Source: Tundrisphaera lichenicola
Lineage (GTDB): Bacteria > Planctomycetota > Planctomycetia > Isosphaerales > Isosphaeraceae
Assembly (NCBI RefSeq): GCF_051175385.1
Contig: NZ_CP195106.1
Location: 4,216,001 to 4,280,000, forward strand
Length of the DNA: 64,000 nt
Direction of reading: 5' to 3'
Part shown: one piece after another, positions 36,001 through 44,978 of the stretch
Layout: each line of letters begins with the position of its first letter
How positions within the stretch are numbered: the stretch's first letter is position 1
Notes under the pieces: generated by a model
Databases searched by the model: none
What the model was told of the DNA's origin: nothing
The model's input: only the letters and a program-made list of their open reading frames with translations
Translations under genes and position numbers: made by a program

Positions 36001-36528
36001 GCCCGGAGGGGCCACGCCGATGCAGCCCAGCATCGGCCGGGCGGGGAACTCCAGCGTGAGTCGGGTGCTCTTCGGCTCGCGGAGCCGGACCGTCTTCTTC
36101 TCCAGGTCGATGTCCCAGGGGACCAGGCTCGACCTCCCCTTGATGACAAGGTCGGGCTTGTCCTGGTTCGAGAAGACGTGCTCGACATCTTCCGGGGTCA
36201 GCGCGAAGAGGCCCAGCCGGAAGGCGCTCCAACCCCAGTTCCGATTCATCCGGAGCGACTTGATCCGGACAACCAGCGAGTCGCCGGGCTCGGCCCCCTC
36301 GATGAAGAATGGGCCGGTCAGCGGGTTATAGGGCTCGCTTCGCTTCTCGTCCTTCTCGTCCAGCCCGGCCGAGTCGAGCGTCCTGGTGATCACCGAGTCT
36401 CCCGGCTTGATCCGGAGGAGCACGGGATGCGACCGGGAGAAGGTTCGGAAGTAGGTCGAGGCCGAGACTGTGTGGGATTCGCCCGTGGTCGCGATCGCGA
36501 CGAGGGCGGCGAGTACGAAGCTGGCCAT
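33064..36528 (-). CDS. Acetamidase/formamidase domain fused to a metzincin-type metalloprotease
   Basis: 1154 aa exported protein. After a signal peptide (residues 1-15), residues 20-320 are an FmdA/AmdA acetamidase-formamidase fold (LRIKPGDSVITRTLDSAG, GPFFIEGAEPGDSLVVRI, PARPMLGCIGVAPPGNFAPT, GGLLFVGDGHALQGDGESTG, MVKWLTDDYGL). After a linker begins a DUF5117/DUF4953-like region and a zincin domain with HEVGHTLGFAHN at about 756-767 (HExxHxxGxxH, zinc ligands and Glu all present), followed by a helical C-terminus. GAGGAG lies 9 bases before the chosen ATG at 36528. The single open frame makes the fusion real unless the assembly is wrong. Known acetamidases hydrolyse small amides; the protease would cut proteins or peptides. 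Confidence 0.9.
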   Translation of the reverse strand: MASFVLAALVAIATTGESHTVSASTYFRTFSRSHPVLLRIKPGDSVITRTLDSAGLDEKDEKRSEPYNPLTGPFFIEGAEPGDSLVVRIKSLRMNRNWGWSAFRLGLFALTPEDVEHVFSNQDKPDLVIKGRSSLVPWDIDLEKKTVRLREPKSTRLTLEFPARPMLGCIGVAPPGNFAPTSGPSGSYGGNLDYNRIVEGSTVILPVYHPGGLLFVGDGHALQGDGESTGTGIETSMDLEMVVDLKKKAAPAVPRVETEDAIISIGSQPEFASALDNGLKMATSDMVKWLTDDYGLEPWAAHLLIGYQGQYDVVTVAGSMALRIPKSALPGPASEASKSSGATPAPPTRPIAEKTAKLTKIDGFLPIYWDESGGKVWMEVPNIGRELLYQVTLVTGVGSNPIGLDRGQLGDTKVVAFRRAGPKLLLEEPNYRFRALSDNAHERQSVADSFARSVIWGFKIEAEEEGRLLVDATSFFLRDAHGVADRLKLRKQGSYRLDESRSDLDRAGLKSFPKNTEVEATLTFATDDDPGPLVSSIATTPKSVTVRERHSLVELPELGTGYSPRKLDPRVGVFGIEFADFSTPTDNPIETRWISRHRLVKKDPSLAVSEPVKPLIYYVDRAAPEPVRSALVEGASWWSKAFESAGFKDAFRVEVLPEGVDPMDVRYNVIHWVHRSTRGWSYGNSVTDPRTGEILKGTVSLDSQRARQDALIGAGLVPSTSGCGMAVPPTIEYLAHADPSSDLSAMTLARIRQLSAHEVGHTLGFAHNFAASTYERGSVMDYPAPMVKIVEGRLDLSDAYGRGIGSYDEFATRFAYTQFAPGTDESKELNRIVAEGVANGMRFLSDSDARPLGAAHPLANLWDNGPDPVAMLRHEMEVRRIGLATFGTGNIPEGSPLSDLEARLLPLYLHHRYQLQAAVKTVGGVDYSYAVKTASGPNPPRVAEVVPAPRQREALAAVIETLDPRVLAIPPAILGQIPPVAFGQDGGTAERFEKRTGPTFDPIGASTIAADLAVSALLQPERAARLVEFHANNPDNVGFGEVLDALIARTFGPREPDPRVAAIQSAVRFLVVERLMELASDDSATPQVRAQANLALIASIVKKLGGLAGDEDSRVDAQALQMEIARFRNRPDATHQRTEPLTAPPGDPIGSRGR

Positions 36529-36746
36529 CCGGTTGGGCTCCTCGTGCGAGTCTGTTCGGGTGAATGCGCACCGATTTTGACCTCGAGCCACCCCTCGGGC
36601 AATCCTCAACCCACTGACACTCGCCCCTCGGGCCGATTCCGTGGAGGTCACTTGTGGAGACAGTCCGCCCCGAGTCTCATGGATCCTCCTCGTCGACCAG
36701 GTCCGGCCGGCTTGGTCCCGAAGACCACGAGAGGTGATTTGTCGAT

Positions 36747-38099
36747 ATGGTTAAAGGTGTGGACTTGTCGCGACCCACGGGCGTTCGCTGGCGTGTGTTC
36801 GGCCTGGCGTGTGGTGCGTCCTTCCTCCTCTACCTCCATCGCTACACCTGGAATCTGGTCGGGCCGAAGGTCCAGGAGGATTTCGGGTTCTCGAATACCC
36901 AGGCCGGTGTCCTGTTCTCCCTGTTCTATTACACGTACGCGGCCGGGCAGATTCCCAGCGGGATCCTGATCGACCGGTCGGGGCCGCACCGGTTCCTCAG
37001 CCTGATCATCGTAGCCTGGTCGGCGGCGATCGCCTCGATCGGCCAGGCGTCGAATCTGGCGATCCTCGCCGGTCTAAGGCTCCTCTTCGGGGCGGCCCAG
37101 GCCGGTTGCTACCCGGCGCTGGCCCAGGTGACGAGGACTTGGTTTCCCGCGGCTTCGCGGACCGGCTATCAAGGCTGGATTGCCACCACCTCGGGCCGAG
37201 CGGGCGGGGCGCTCTCGCCGATCATCCTGGGATCGCTCCTGATGGGCTATTTTGGGCTCTCGTGGCAGACCGCGGTCGGGCTTCTCGGTGCGATCGGAAT
37301 CGTCTACGGTGTCATCTTCTGGGCCTTGTTCCGGAATACTCCCTCCGGGCACCCCGGCGTGAATCAGGCGGAATGCGACCTGATCTCCGAAGGTTCGGCC
37401 ACGCCAGATCACTCGACGCTTCGCGCCGTCCTGCCTGCGGGCCGAGCCTGGCGGAGCCGGAGCCTTCGGTTCTTCGTGGTCCAGCAGTTCCTCGATGCCG
37501 GCTCCGATGTGGCCTTCGTCTCGCTGATCGGGACCTATTTTCTCCAGGCCCGCGGCTTCGACATCGCCAGGACCGGATGGCTGGCGAGCCTCCCATTGTG
37601 GGGCGGGGCGCTGGGCGGGATCGCGGGCGGCTGGATCAACGATCGCCTGATCGCCCGGACAGGCCGGCGTCGATGGTCCCGGAGCGGGGTCGGCTTCGTC
37701 GGCAAGGTCATCGGTTGCGTGATGCTCGGGCTGGTGGCCCGCCAGGAAACCGGCGTGGCCGCCGGGCTGGTCTTGATGGCGGCCAAGTTCTTCAGCGACT
37801 GGAGTCAGCCGACCGTCTGGGGGACCTGCACCGATCTCGGTGGTCGGTTCAGCGCCACGGTTTTCGCGATCATTAACACCGCAGGGACGTTCGGCGGGGT
37901 GGTGATGCCGGTCGTTTTCGGCCTGGTCCTCGATGCCTGCACCACCCGGACCGGCTCGCCCAACCCCGCCGTCGCGACGGTGGACTGGGGACCGTTGTTC
38001 CTCCTCCTGGCCGCGATGTACCTGGGGAGCGGCCTCTGCTGGCTCATGATCGACTGCACTCGTTCGCTCGACGCCGACGAGACGAGGAGAATCACCTAG
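36747..38099 (+). CDS. MFS transporter, ACS family (sugar acid type)
   Basis: 450 aa, about twelve membrane helices. The first loop LHRYTWNLVGPKVQEDFGFS and GQIPSGILIDRSGPHR match the anion:cation symporter branch that takes up hexuronates, galactonate or similar acids with protons. The second half starts near 225 (SLRFFVVQQFLDAGSDVAFV). GAGAGGTGA is upstream of the ATG. The gene overlaps the stop of the convergent enolase-superfamily gene by 4 bases. Together with that enzyme it suggests sugar-acid uptake and dehydration. Confidence 0.9.
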   Translation: MVKGVDLSRPTGVRWRVFGLACGASFLLYLHRYTWNLVGPKVQEDFGFSNTQAGVLFSLFYYTYAAGQIPSGILIDRSGPHRFLSLIIVAWSAAIASIGQASNLAILAGLRLLFGAAQAGCYPALAQVTRTWFPAASRTGYQGWIATTSGRAGGALSPIILGSLLMGYFGLSWQTAVGLLGAIGIVYGVIFWALFRNTPSGHPGVNQAECDLISEGSATPDHSTLRAVLPAGRAWRSRSLRFFVVQQFLDAGSDVAFVSLIGTYFLQARGFDIARTGWLASLPLWGGALGGIAGGWINDRLIARTGRRRWSRSGVGFVGKVIGCVMLGLVARQETGVAAGLVLMAAKFFSDWSQPTVWGTCTDLGGRFSATVFAIINTAGTFGGVVMPVVFGLVLDACTTRTGSPNPAVATVDWGPLFLLLAAMYLGSGLCWLMIDCTRSLDADETRRIT

Positions 38100-39220
38100 T
38101 CCCGGTCGATCCGATTACGTTCGACGAGATCCCAGTCGACATCGACCCCGAGCCCAGGGCCTGACGAGAGCGTCGTCATCGGTCCTTCGATCTTCAACGG
38201 GTTTCGGACGATCGAGAACTCGTGATAGGACGGGCCCAGGCAGTCGCCGGGGAATTGCTCGATCTGCATGTTCGGGGTGGCGACGATGAAGTGCATCATG
38301 GCAGCCGAGGCAACGTCCCACTCCAGGTTCGACCCGATCGTGCAAGGGAGTCCATGCCGGCTCGCCAGTTCGGCCATACGCCGGGCCTTGGCGATCCCGC
38401 CTTGCTTTCCGGGGTAGAGGGTCAGGGCGTCGCAGCAGCCTTGGTCGATCAACTCCTGGGCCTCCACCTCGTCGAAGCAGCTCTCGTCGGCCAGGATCTT
38501 CTGGCCGGTGATTTCGCGGACCCGCTTGAGTCCCGCGTAATTCTTGCGCGGGAGGGGTTGCTCGACCAGGGTCAGCCGGCAATCGGCGAGTTGTTCCAGG
38601 CAGGAGAGCGCGGACGGTTCGTCCCATCCGCCGTTGGCGTCGATGGTCAGGGCAATGTCCGGTCCGATGGCTTCCCGGACCGCCCGGACGCGTCGGACGT
38701 CCTCGGCCGGGTGGGTGCCGACCTTGACCTTGATGGTGTCGAAGCCGCCCGTCACCAGGGCTCGGGCACGCTCGGCGGCGACCTCGGGCGTATAGGCTCC
38801 CAGCGAGAACCGGTTCCGGATGGTCAGTGGTCGGCAGGCTCCGCCCAGGAGTTCATAGATGGGCCGTCCCGCCGCCCGACCGGCAATGTCCCAGCAAGCC
38901 ATCTCGATGGCCGACTTGGCGAACCAGTTGTCGACGGCAACCGCGTCGAGTCTCCGGTCGACCTCGGCATGATCGAGCGGATCGATGCCGATCAGGGCCG
39001 GCTGAAACACATGGTCGATGATCGCCCGGGCTCCCCAGACCGTCTCTCCGCTCCATCGGGGCGTGACGGTGGCCTCGCCGACACCTTCGATGCCCTCGTC
39101 GGTCACGACCCGGACCAGTACAAAGTCGGACACCTCATGGCGTCCGAGTGCGGAGATCATCCGGCGCTCGGGCTTGAGCGGGATCCGGACCGGGATCGCT
39201 TCAATTCTCTGGATTTTCAT
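38096..39220 (-). CDS. Enolase-superfamily enzyme, mandelate racemase/muconate lactonising type
   Basis: 374 aa. N-terminal capping domain and C-terminal barrel. Visible catalytic residues are Lys in the KVKVG motif (TIKVKVGTHP), metal ligands Asp in IDANGG, Glu in LVEQPLPRKN, Asp in ILADESCFD, and Lys in LYPGKQGG, the muconate-lactonising pattern with Lys on both sides of the barrel. Enzymes of this subgroup act on cycloisomerisation, dipeptide epimerisation or acid dehydration. The ATG at 39220 (MKIQRIEAIPVRIPL) is chosen over TTG at 39229. It is convergent with the transporter gene and divergent from the second ceramidase-like gene by 47 bases. Confidence 0.92.
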   Translation of the reverse strand: MKIQRIEAIPVRIPLKPERRMISALGRHEVSDFVLVRVVTDEGIEGVGEATVTPRWSGETVWGARAIIDHVFQPALIGIDPLDHAEVDRRLDAVAVDNWFAKSAIEMACWDIAGRAAGRPIYELLGGACRPLTIRNRFSLGAYTPEVAAERARALVTGGFDTIKVKVGTHPAEDVRRVRAVREAIGPDIALTIDANGGWDEPSALSCLEQLADCRLTLVEQPLPRKNYAGLKRVREITGQKILADESCFDEVEAQELIDQGCCDALTLYPGKQGGIAKARRMAELASRHGLPCTIGSNLEWDVASAAMMHFIVATPNMQIEQFPGDCLGPSYHEFSIVRNPLKIEGPMTTLSSGPGLGVDVDWDLVERNRIDRD

Positions 39221-39267
39221 GCCCGGCAATCTAACATGGCGAAATCATCGTGACGAGAGGGCTGGCC

Positions 39268-40635
39268 ATGTTACAGGCGGGCGCGGCGAGGACCCGGTTA
39301 ACTCCATTCTGGGGGGTCGAGCTGACCGGCTGGGGCTATTACATAGAACGGCGATGGCGTCGGGTCCGCGACCACCTGTCAGCCACCGCCCTGGCCTTCG
39401 ACGATGGGGATCGGCAGGTGGTCCTGGTCTCGCTCGACCTGATGGTGATCGACGAATCGTTTACCCGACGGACTCGCGAGCGAATCGCCCAGGCCGCCGG
39501 ACTACCGCCCGGCTCGGTTCTCCTGACCTGCTCGCACAGTCACAACGCGCCGGCCGCCGGCGGCTTGCTGGGGGTGGGCGAATGCGACCCGGTTTTCGAA
39601 GACTGGGCGAGCCGACAGGCGGCGACGGCGGCCATCCTGGCCTGGCAATCGCGAACCCCGGCCAGGCTTCGCGTCGGGCATTCCGAGATGACGGGATACA
39701 GCTACAACCGGACCCGCCCCCGGGGATTGATCGATCCCCGAGTTACCGCGCTCCGGGTGGACCGGCTCGACGGCTCCACGCTGGCGGTCGCGGTCAATTT
39801 CGGTGCCCACCCGTGCGTCGGCACGGCTCTCTGGCCCTGGGACGTCTGCCGCGACATCCCCGGCGAGGTGGTCGACGGCCTGGAGGCCGCCCATCCCGGA
39901 TCCCTTGCCCTGTATCTCCAGGGCGCCTGCGGGGATGTGAACTTCCTCCCCGAGTTCAGCACCCCCGACCGCTACCAGGAACCGGCGCGAGCCCTGATCC
40001 GAAATGCTCTCGGAGCCCTCGACCAAGGCAGGGAGATGTCCGGCCCGGTCGTCGCCTCGGCCAGCGAGACGGCTTCATTGCCGACCCGACGGTGGACCCT
40101 CGAGGAACTGGAGCAAGACCGTCGCGAGGCCGAGCGGAGGCTGGCGGGAGGCCGGGTCGATATCTCGCGGTGGCGCGAGACGATCGGCCGATCGATGACC
40201 AATCGTCCCGACGATATGGTCACCCGCCACGGCGGCGACGAGGCGAAGGCGGTCGCCGCCATGTGCCGGTTCCACCTCGAATGGACCGGCCGGATGCTGC
40301 CCGATTTCGAGACTCGTCCCGAGACCCTGCCCACCGAAGTCCAGGCGATCCGAATGGGCGAGCTTTACTGCGTCGCAAATTCCTCGGAGTTCTTCAGCCC
40401 ATTCGCCCTCGACATCCGGAGACGTTCCCCGGTCTCCGACCTGATGTTCGCCTGCTACGCCAACGGGGGGATCGGCTACCTGCCCGACGAACATGACATC
40501 CAGGCCCGGAGCTACGCCGGATATCAGTCGCCCAAATATTGCGACCAGTTCCCCTTCACCCCCGAATCCGGCCCGGTCCTTTGCGATGCCATGCTCCGGG
40601 TGATCGAGCGATGCCGACGTACCGTCGATGACTGA
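39268..40635 (+). CDS. Ceramidase-like hydrolase, copy 2
   Basis: 455 aa, N-terminal domain of the neutral/alkaline ceramidase family without the LamG domain of the first copy. Recognised: AGAARTRLTPFWGVELTGWG, VVLVSLDLMVIDESFTRR, VLLTCSHSHNAPAAGGLL (metal-site His), AVNFGAHPCVGTALWPWDVC and GACGDVNFLPEF. No signal peptide is visible, so it appears cytosolic, unlike copy 1. The ATG at 39268 has GAGAGGG upstream; the GTG at 39250 is a weaker option. It sits between the enolase-superfamily enzyme and the second PSD1 cytochrome. Confidence 0.85.
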   Translation: MLQAGAARTRLTPFWGVELTGWGYYIERRWRRVRDHLSATALAFDDGDRQVVLVSLDLMVIDESFTRRTRERIAQAAGLPPGSVLLTCSHSHNAPAAGGLLGVGECDPVFEDWASRQAATAAILAWQSRTPARLRVGHSEMTGYSYNRTRPRGLIDPRVTALRVDRLDGSTLAVAVNFGAHPCVGTALWPWDVCRDIPGEVVDGLEAAHPGSLALYLQGACGDVNFLPEFSTPDRYQEPARALIRNALGALDQGREMSGPVVASASETASLPTRRWTLEELEQDRREAERRLAGGRVDISRWRETIGRSMTNRPDDMVTRHGGDEAKAVAAMCRFHLEWTGRMLPDFETRPETLPTEVQAIRMGELYCVANSSEFFSPFALDIRRRSPVSDLMFACYANGGIGYLPDEHDIQARSYAGYQSPKYCDQFPFTPESGPVLCDAMLRVIERCRRTVDD

Positions 40636-40747
40636 GCCTGGGAACGGGCCGTGGTCGGTTGCCTGATCCTTGTGTTTGCGATATGTTTGACATCGGGCCA
40701 ACTCCTTGGTGGCCCTTGCCTCCCCCCTGCCCGCCCGGGAGCCCGCC

Positions 40748-43393
40748 ATGGTGCCGTCCCGTCTCTTGCCCCTGGCCGCCGTGCTGGCCCTTCTCTCCGC
40801 CGCCGAGGCTCACCCTGGCGAGGCCTTGGTGACAGCTCCGACGTTCGAGGCCACGGTCCGGCCGATTCTCAAGGCGCACTGCTTCCACTGTCACGGAGAA
40901 GAGGGTAAGCCGAAAGGTGGGCTCGACCTCCGGTGGGTCCGCGCGATGGTCCTCGGGGGGGAATCGGGACCGGCGGTCGAATCCGGCCGACTCGATGAGA
41001 GCCTGCTCTGGGAGCGGGTCGAGGCCGACGAGATGCCCCCGGGGGACAAGAAGCTGTCGGCTCGCGAGAAGGCCGCGCTCGCCGAATGGATCGGCGCCGG
41101 GGTGCCCACCGCGCGACCGGAGCCCGAGACCCTGCCCCCTCCCGGGCCGATCCTGACCGAAGAAGAGCGTAATTTCTGGTCGTTCCGCCCGATCGCCAGG
41201 GCCGATCCGCCGGAGGTCGCCCATCCCGGGGACGTAAGGAACCCGATCGACGCGTTCCTCCTGGCCCGCCTAGAGCAGGACGGCCTGACTTTCGCTCCCG
41301 AGGCCGACAAGCCCAGCTTGATCCGCCGGGCCACGTTCGACCTGACTGGCCTGCCCCCTTCGGTCGAGGAGGTGGAAGCCTTCCTCGCCGATACCGCACC
41401 CGATGCCTACGACCGGCTGATCGACCGACTCCTGGCGAGCCCCCATCACGGCGAGCGCTGGGCTCGACACTGGCTGGATGTCGTGGGCTACGCCGACAGC
41501 GACGGCGAGCCGAGCAAGGATACGATCCGGCCCTATGCCTATCACTATCGCGACTACATCATCAGATCCCTGAACGCTGATCGCTCCTGGGACGAGCTGA
41601 TCCGCGAGCAACTCGGCGGCGACGAGATGCTGGTTCCTCCCTACCAGGATCTCAAACCGGAGGATCGCGACCGCTTGATCGCGACCGGTTATCTACGGAT
41701 GGTGCCCGACACGACCGGGGAGCCGGGCGTCGACGCCGCCCTCGCCCGCGACGAGGTGGTGGCCGACGCGATCAAGGTGGTCTCGTCCTCGTTGCTCGGG
41801 CTGACCGTCGGCTGTGCCCAGTGCCATTCCCATCGGTACGACCCGATCAGTCAGGACGATTATTTCCGGTTCCGGGCGATCTTCGACCCGGCGTACAACG
41901 TCAAGCAGTGGCGTACCCCGACGCAACGGCTGGTCTCGCTCTGGTCGGCGGAGGACCGGGTGAAGGCGGCCGATGCCGATGCCCGGGTCGAGGCGGTGCA
42001 GGACGAGCGCAAGGCAAAGGTCGCGGAGCTGGTCGCGCTGGTCCTCGAACGCGAGATGGCCGACCTGCCGGAAGAATTCCGGCCCAAGGTTCGCGAGGCC
42101 CTCGACACACCGGTCAACGAGAGGACCGACGATCAGAAAGAGCTTTTGAAGGCTCATCCCCGGGTCCTGGTGAGTCCGGGAAACGTCAGCCTGTACGATT
42201 CGAAGGCCTTCGGAGCGATCACTTCCGATTTCGACAAGAAAGCCGTCGAAGCCGGCGCGGGTCGTCCGGCCGAAGCCTTCGTGCACGCGACGACCGAGGT
42301 CCCCGGCCCGATCCCAATCACGCGTCTGAACGTCCGGGGCGACCCGAAGCAGCCCTCCCGCGAGGTGACCTCGGCGGAACTGACCGTCCTCGCCGGATCA
42401 GCCGGCTCGGCGGAGATTCCCGCCAAGGATCCCTCCTTGCCGACCACCGGCCGGAGGCTGGCGTATGCCCGCCGGCTCACCGATGGGAAGCATCCCCTGG
42501 CGGCTCGAGTATGGGTCAATCGCATCTGGATGCATCATTTTGGCCGGGGAATCGTTGCCACGCCGTCCGACTTCGGCAGTCTTGGCGATCGTCCGACGCA
42601 TCCCGAGCTGCTGGACTGGCTGGCCGCCGACTTCATGGCTGGGGGCTGGAAGCTCAAGCGTCTCCATCGGCAGATCATGACCTCCACCGCCTATCGGCAG
42701 ACCTCGCGCCAGGAATCCGCAGTTGACCCCGACAACCGCCTGCTCGGTAGGATGCCGGTCCGGAGGCTGGAGGCCGAGGCGGTCCGCGATGCGATCCTCA
42801 AATCCTCGGGCAAGCTTGACCCGACCATGTTCGGTCCGCCACTACCGGTTGCCCTCGACGAGTCGGGCCAGGTCCTCATCGGCAAGGACACCCGCGATAG
42901 TGCGGGTCGCCAACGCGGCAAGCCGGGGTCGCTCGGTGGCGATGAGTTCCGTCGGAGCCTGTACATTCAGGTCCGGCGAAGCCTGCCCCTGAGCTTCTCC
43001 GAGGCTTTCGATATTCCCACGCTCTCGCCCAATTGTGAGAGGCGGTCCAGTTCGACCGTGGCGACCCAGTCTCTCGCCCTGATGAATAACGAATTCGCGG
43101 TCGAGCAATCCCTGGCCTTCGCCGATCGGGTGATTCGGCTCGCCGGGTCCGACCCCGCGACGCGGGTCGATCGGGCCTGGTGGATCGCTCTCGGGCACGG
43201 CCCGACCGCCGAGCAGAAGGCCGACGCCGTCGCCTTCCTCGCCGAGCAATCGGCCGATCTCGACGGCCGATCGAGCCCGACTTCCGCCCCGAAAGGCGGC
43301 GAAGTCCCTCCGACCTCCGATCCGGGTCGCGCAGCGCTCGCGACACTGGGCCAGGTCCTGTTCGGATCGAATGCGTTCCTTTATGTCGATTGA
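40748..43393 (+). CDS. PSD1-type cytochrome c protein (PSCyt1-DUF1549-DUF1553), copy 2
   Basis: 881 aa exported protein with signal peptide (to about residue 22) and haem motif CFHCH at 45-49. DUF1549 (about 155-365) has NPIDAFLLARLEQDGLTFAP, GERWARHWLDVVGYADSD and CAQCHSHRYDP near 356; DUF1553 (about 555-880) has TDGKHPLAARVWVNRIWMHH and HRQIMTSTAYRQTSRQ. It lacks the long coiled coil of copy 1. The start at 40748 is chosen because the signal peptide begins there. The DUF1501 gene begins inside its final codons. Confidence 0.93.
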   Translation: MVPSRLLPLAAVLALLSAAEAHPGEALVTAPTFEATVRPILKAHCFHCHGEEGKPKGGLDLRWVRAMVLGGESGPAVESGRLDESLLWERVEADEMPPGDKKLSAREKAALAEWIGAGVPTARPEPETLPPPGPILTEEERNFWSFRPIARADPPEVAHPGDVRNPIDAFLLARLEQDGLTFAPEADKPSLIRRATFDLTGLPPSVEEVEAFLADTAPDAYDRLIDRLLASPHHGERWARHWLDVVGYADSDGEPSKDTIRPYAYHYRDYIIRSLNADRSWDELIREQLGGDEMLVPPYQDLKPEDRDRLIATGYLRMVPDTTGEPGVDAALARDEVVADAIKVVSSSLLGLTVGCAQCHSHRYDPISQDDYFRFRAIFDPAYNVKQWRTPTQRLVSLWSAEDRVKAADADARVEAVQDERKAKVAELVALVLEREMADLPEEFRPKVREALDTPVNERTDDQKELLKAHPRVLVSPGNVSLYDSKAFGAITSDFDKKAVEAGAGRPAEAFVHATTEVPGPIPITRLNVRGDPKQPSREVTSAELTVLAGSAGSAEIPAKDPSLPTTGRRLAYARRLTDGKHPLAARVWVNRIWMHHFGRGIVATPSDFGSLGDRPTHPELLDWLAADFMAGGWKLKRLHRQIMTSTAYRQTSRQESAVDPDNRLLGRMPVRRLEAEAVRDAILKSSGKLDPTMFGPPLPVALDESGQVLIGKDTRDSAGRQRGKPGSLGGDEFRRSLYIQVRRSLPLSFSEAFDIPTLSPNCERRSSSTVATQSLALMNNEFAVEQSLAFADRVIRLAGSDPATRVDRAWWIALGHGPTAEQKADAVAFLAEQSADLDGRSSPTSAPKGGEVPPTSDPGRAALATLGQVLFGSNAFLYVD

Positions 43394-44891
43394 TCGAGTC
43401 GATTCCGAGACCGGAGTCCGAACCGTGGCCCACTCGATCGAGCCGTGCTCGCACCTCACCCGTCGGCATCTCCTGGCCCAGCAGGGCATGAGCCTGGGCG
43501 GACTGGCTCTGGCCTGGCTCCTCCAACGCGACGGCATCACGCTTGCCGGCGACAAGCCCACGGGTCTCAGGAAGCCGGATCTGGAACGGCCGGTCTATGA
43601 TCTCAAACCCAAAACTCCGCCGCGCCCGCCTCGCGCCTCGGCGATGATCTCGCTCTTCATGCAGGGCGGCCCCAGCCACCTCGACCTGTTCGATCCCAAG
43701 CCCGAACTTCAGAGGCGGGATGGCCAGACTTTCACGGGCGACATCAAGCGGGACAACGCCGGAGAGGCCAGCGCCCGGCTGCTGGGCTCTCCCTGGAAGT
43801 TCGACCATCACGGCGATTGCGGGATGGAGCTGAGCGAACTCCTGCCCGGCCTGGCCTCCGTCGCCGATGACGTCTGCCTGGTCCGCTCGATGCAGACCGG
43901 GGTCAACAACCACGGACAGTCGATCAACGCGCTCAACACCGGGCGGATTACGGCCGGAAGGCCGGTCGTCGGTTCATGGCTGACTTACGCGCTCGGCTCG
44001 GAGAGCGATAACCTGCCCGCCTATTGCGTCCTGAGCGACCCCGGAGGCGTGCCCGTGCTGGGCGTCGACAACTGGTCGAGCGGCTGGCTCCCGGGGCTCT
44101 ACCAGGGGACGGTCATCCGCCCGCGCGAGCCCAGGATCCTCAACCTCGACCCGCCCCCCGGCCTCGACGGCACGGTCCAGGCCCGATCGCTCCGGCTCCT
44201 CGATCGGATCAACCGAGACCACCTGGCCGAGCACCCGGGGAACCACGACCTGGCCGCTCGGATCTCCAGTTATGAACTGGCCGCCCGGATGCAGTACGCG
44301 GCCCGCGAAGCACTGGACGTCTCGGGCGAGAGCGAAGAGACCCGGCGCATGTACGGCCTGGACGACGATGCCACCCGCGAATATGGGACCCGCTGCCTCA
44401 TCGCCCGACGTCTGGTGGAGCGAGGGGTCCGCTACGTCCAGGTCTGCACGGGCAACCAGGACTGGGATCACCACGGCGGGATCGCCAAGGGTTTGCCAAT
44501 GATGTGCCGCAAGGTGGATGGCCCCTCGTCGGCGCTGGTCGCCGACCTCAAGCGGATCGGGCTGCTCGATACCACGGTGGTCGCCTGGGGTGGCGAGATG
44601 GGCCGACTCCCGGTCGTCCAGAACGAGAAGAACGTCGGCCGCGATCACAATACTTATGGGTTCAGCATGTGGCTGGCCGGGGGCGGCTTCAAGGCCGGTC
44701 ACATCCATGGGGCGACCGATGAAGTCGGCCATCGGGCGGTGGAGGACGTGGTGACCCATAGCGACTATCACGCGACCCTCCTCCGACTCTTCGGCCTGGA
44801 TCACGAGACGCTGGCCTTCACTCGTCCCGGCGGGGGCGGCTCGCTCGTGGACGGTCAGCCGGCGAAAGCCGTCGAAGGCCTCCTGGCCTGA
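43383..44891 (+). CDS. DUF1501 family protein, copy 2
   Basis: 502 aa. A twin-arginine type signal (LTRRHLLAQQGMSLGGLALAW) precedes the DUF1501 fold: ASAMISLFMQGGPSHLDLFDPK, LVRSMQTGVNNHGQSINAL, QVCTGNQDWDHHGGIAKGL, AWGGEMGRLPVVQNEKNVGRDHNTYG, HIHGATDEVGHRAVEDV and a C-terminal HSDYHATLLRLFGL. It overlaps the preceding cytochrome by 11 bases if the ATG at 43383 is used, or by 23 bases with the ATG at 43371; no ribosome site decides. The pair is parallel to the 28.8-33.0 kb pair but the proteins are clearly diverged. Confidence 0.9.
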   Translation: MSIDRVDSETGVRTVAHSIEPCSHLTRRHLLAQQGMSLGGLALAWLLQRDGITLAGDKPTGLRKPDLERPVYDLKPKTPPRPPRASAMISLFMQGGPSHLDLFDPKPELQRRDGQTFTGDIKRDNAGEASARLLGSPWKFDHHGDCGMELSELLPGLASVADDVCLVRSMQTGVNNHGQSINALNTGRITAGRPVVGSWLTYALGSESDNLPAYCVLSDPGGVPVLGVDNWSSGWLPGLYQGTVIRPREPRILNLDPPPGLDGTVQARSLRLLDRINRDHLAEHPGNHDLAARISSYELAARMQYAAREALDVSGESEETRRMYGLDDDATREYGTRCLIARRLVERGVRYVQVCTGNQDWDHHGGIAKGLPMMCRKVDGPSSALVADLKRIGLLDTTVVAWGGEMGRLPVVQNEKNVGRDHNTYGFSMWLAGGGFKAGHIHGATDEVGHRAVEDVVTHSDYHATLLRLFGLDHETLAFTRPGGGGSLVDGQPAKAVEGLLA

Positions 44892-44978
44892 TCCGTCCAG
44901 CGTTGTACCGGTGGGGTAACTCGTTCGCCAGGCCCGTCGGGTCAATTCTCTGGTATGTCGTCGACCCGGAGGATAAGA

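Noticed and set aside
33064..36528. Two separate genes instead of one fusion
   Set aside because: The frame is continuous from the acetamidase domain to the metzincin; there is no stop, internal ribosome site or signal peptide between the two parts.
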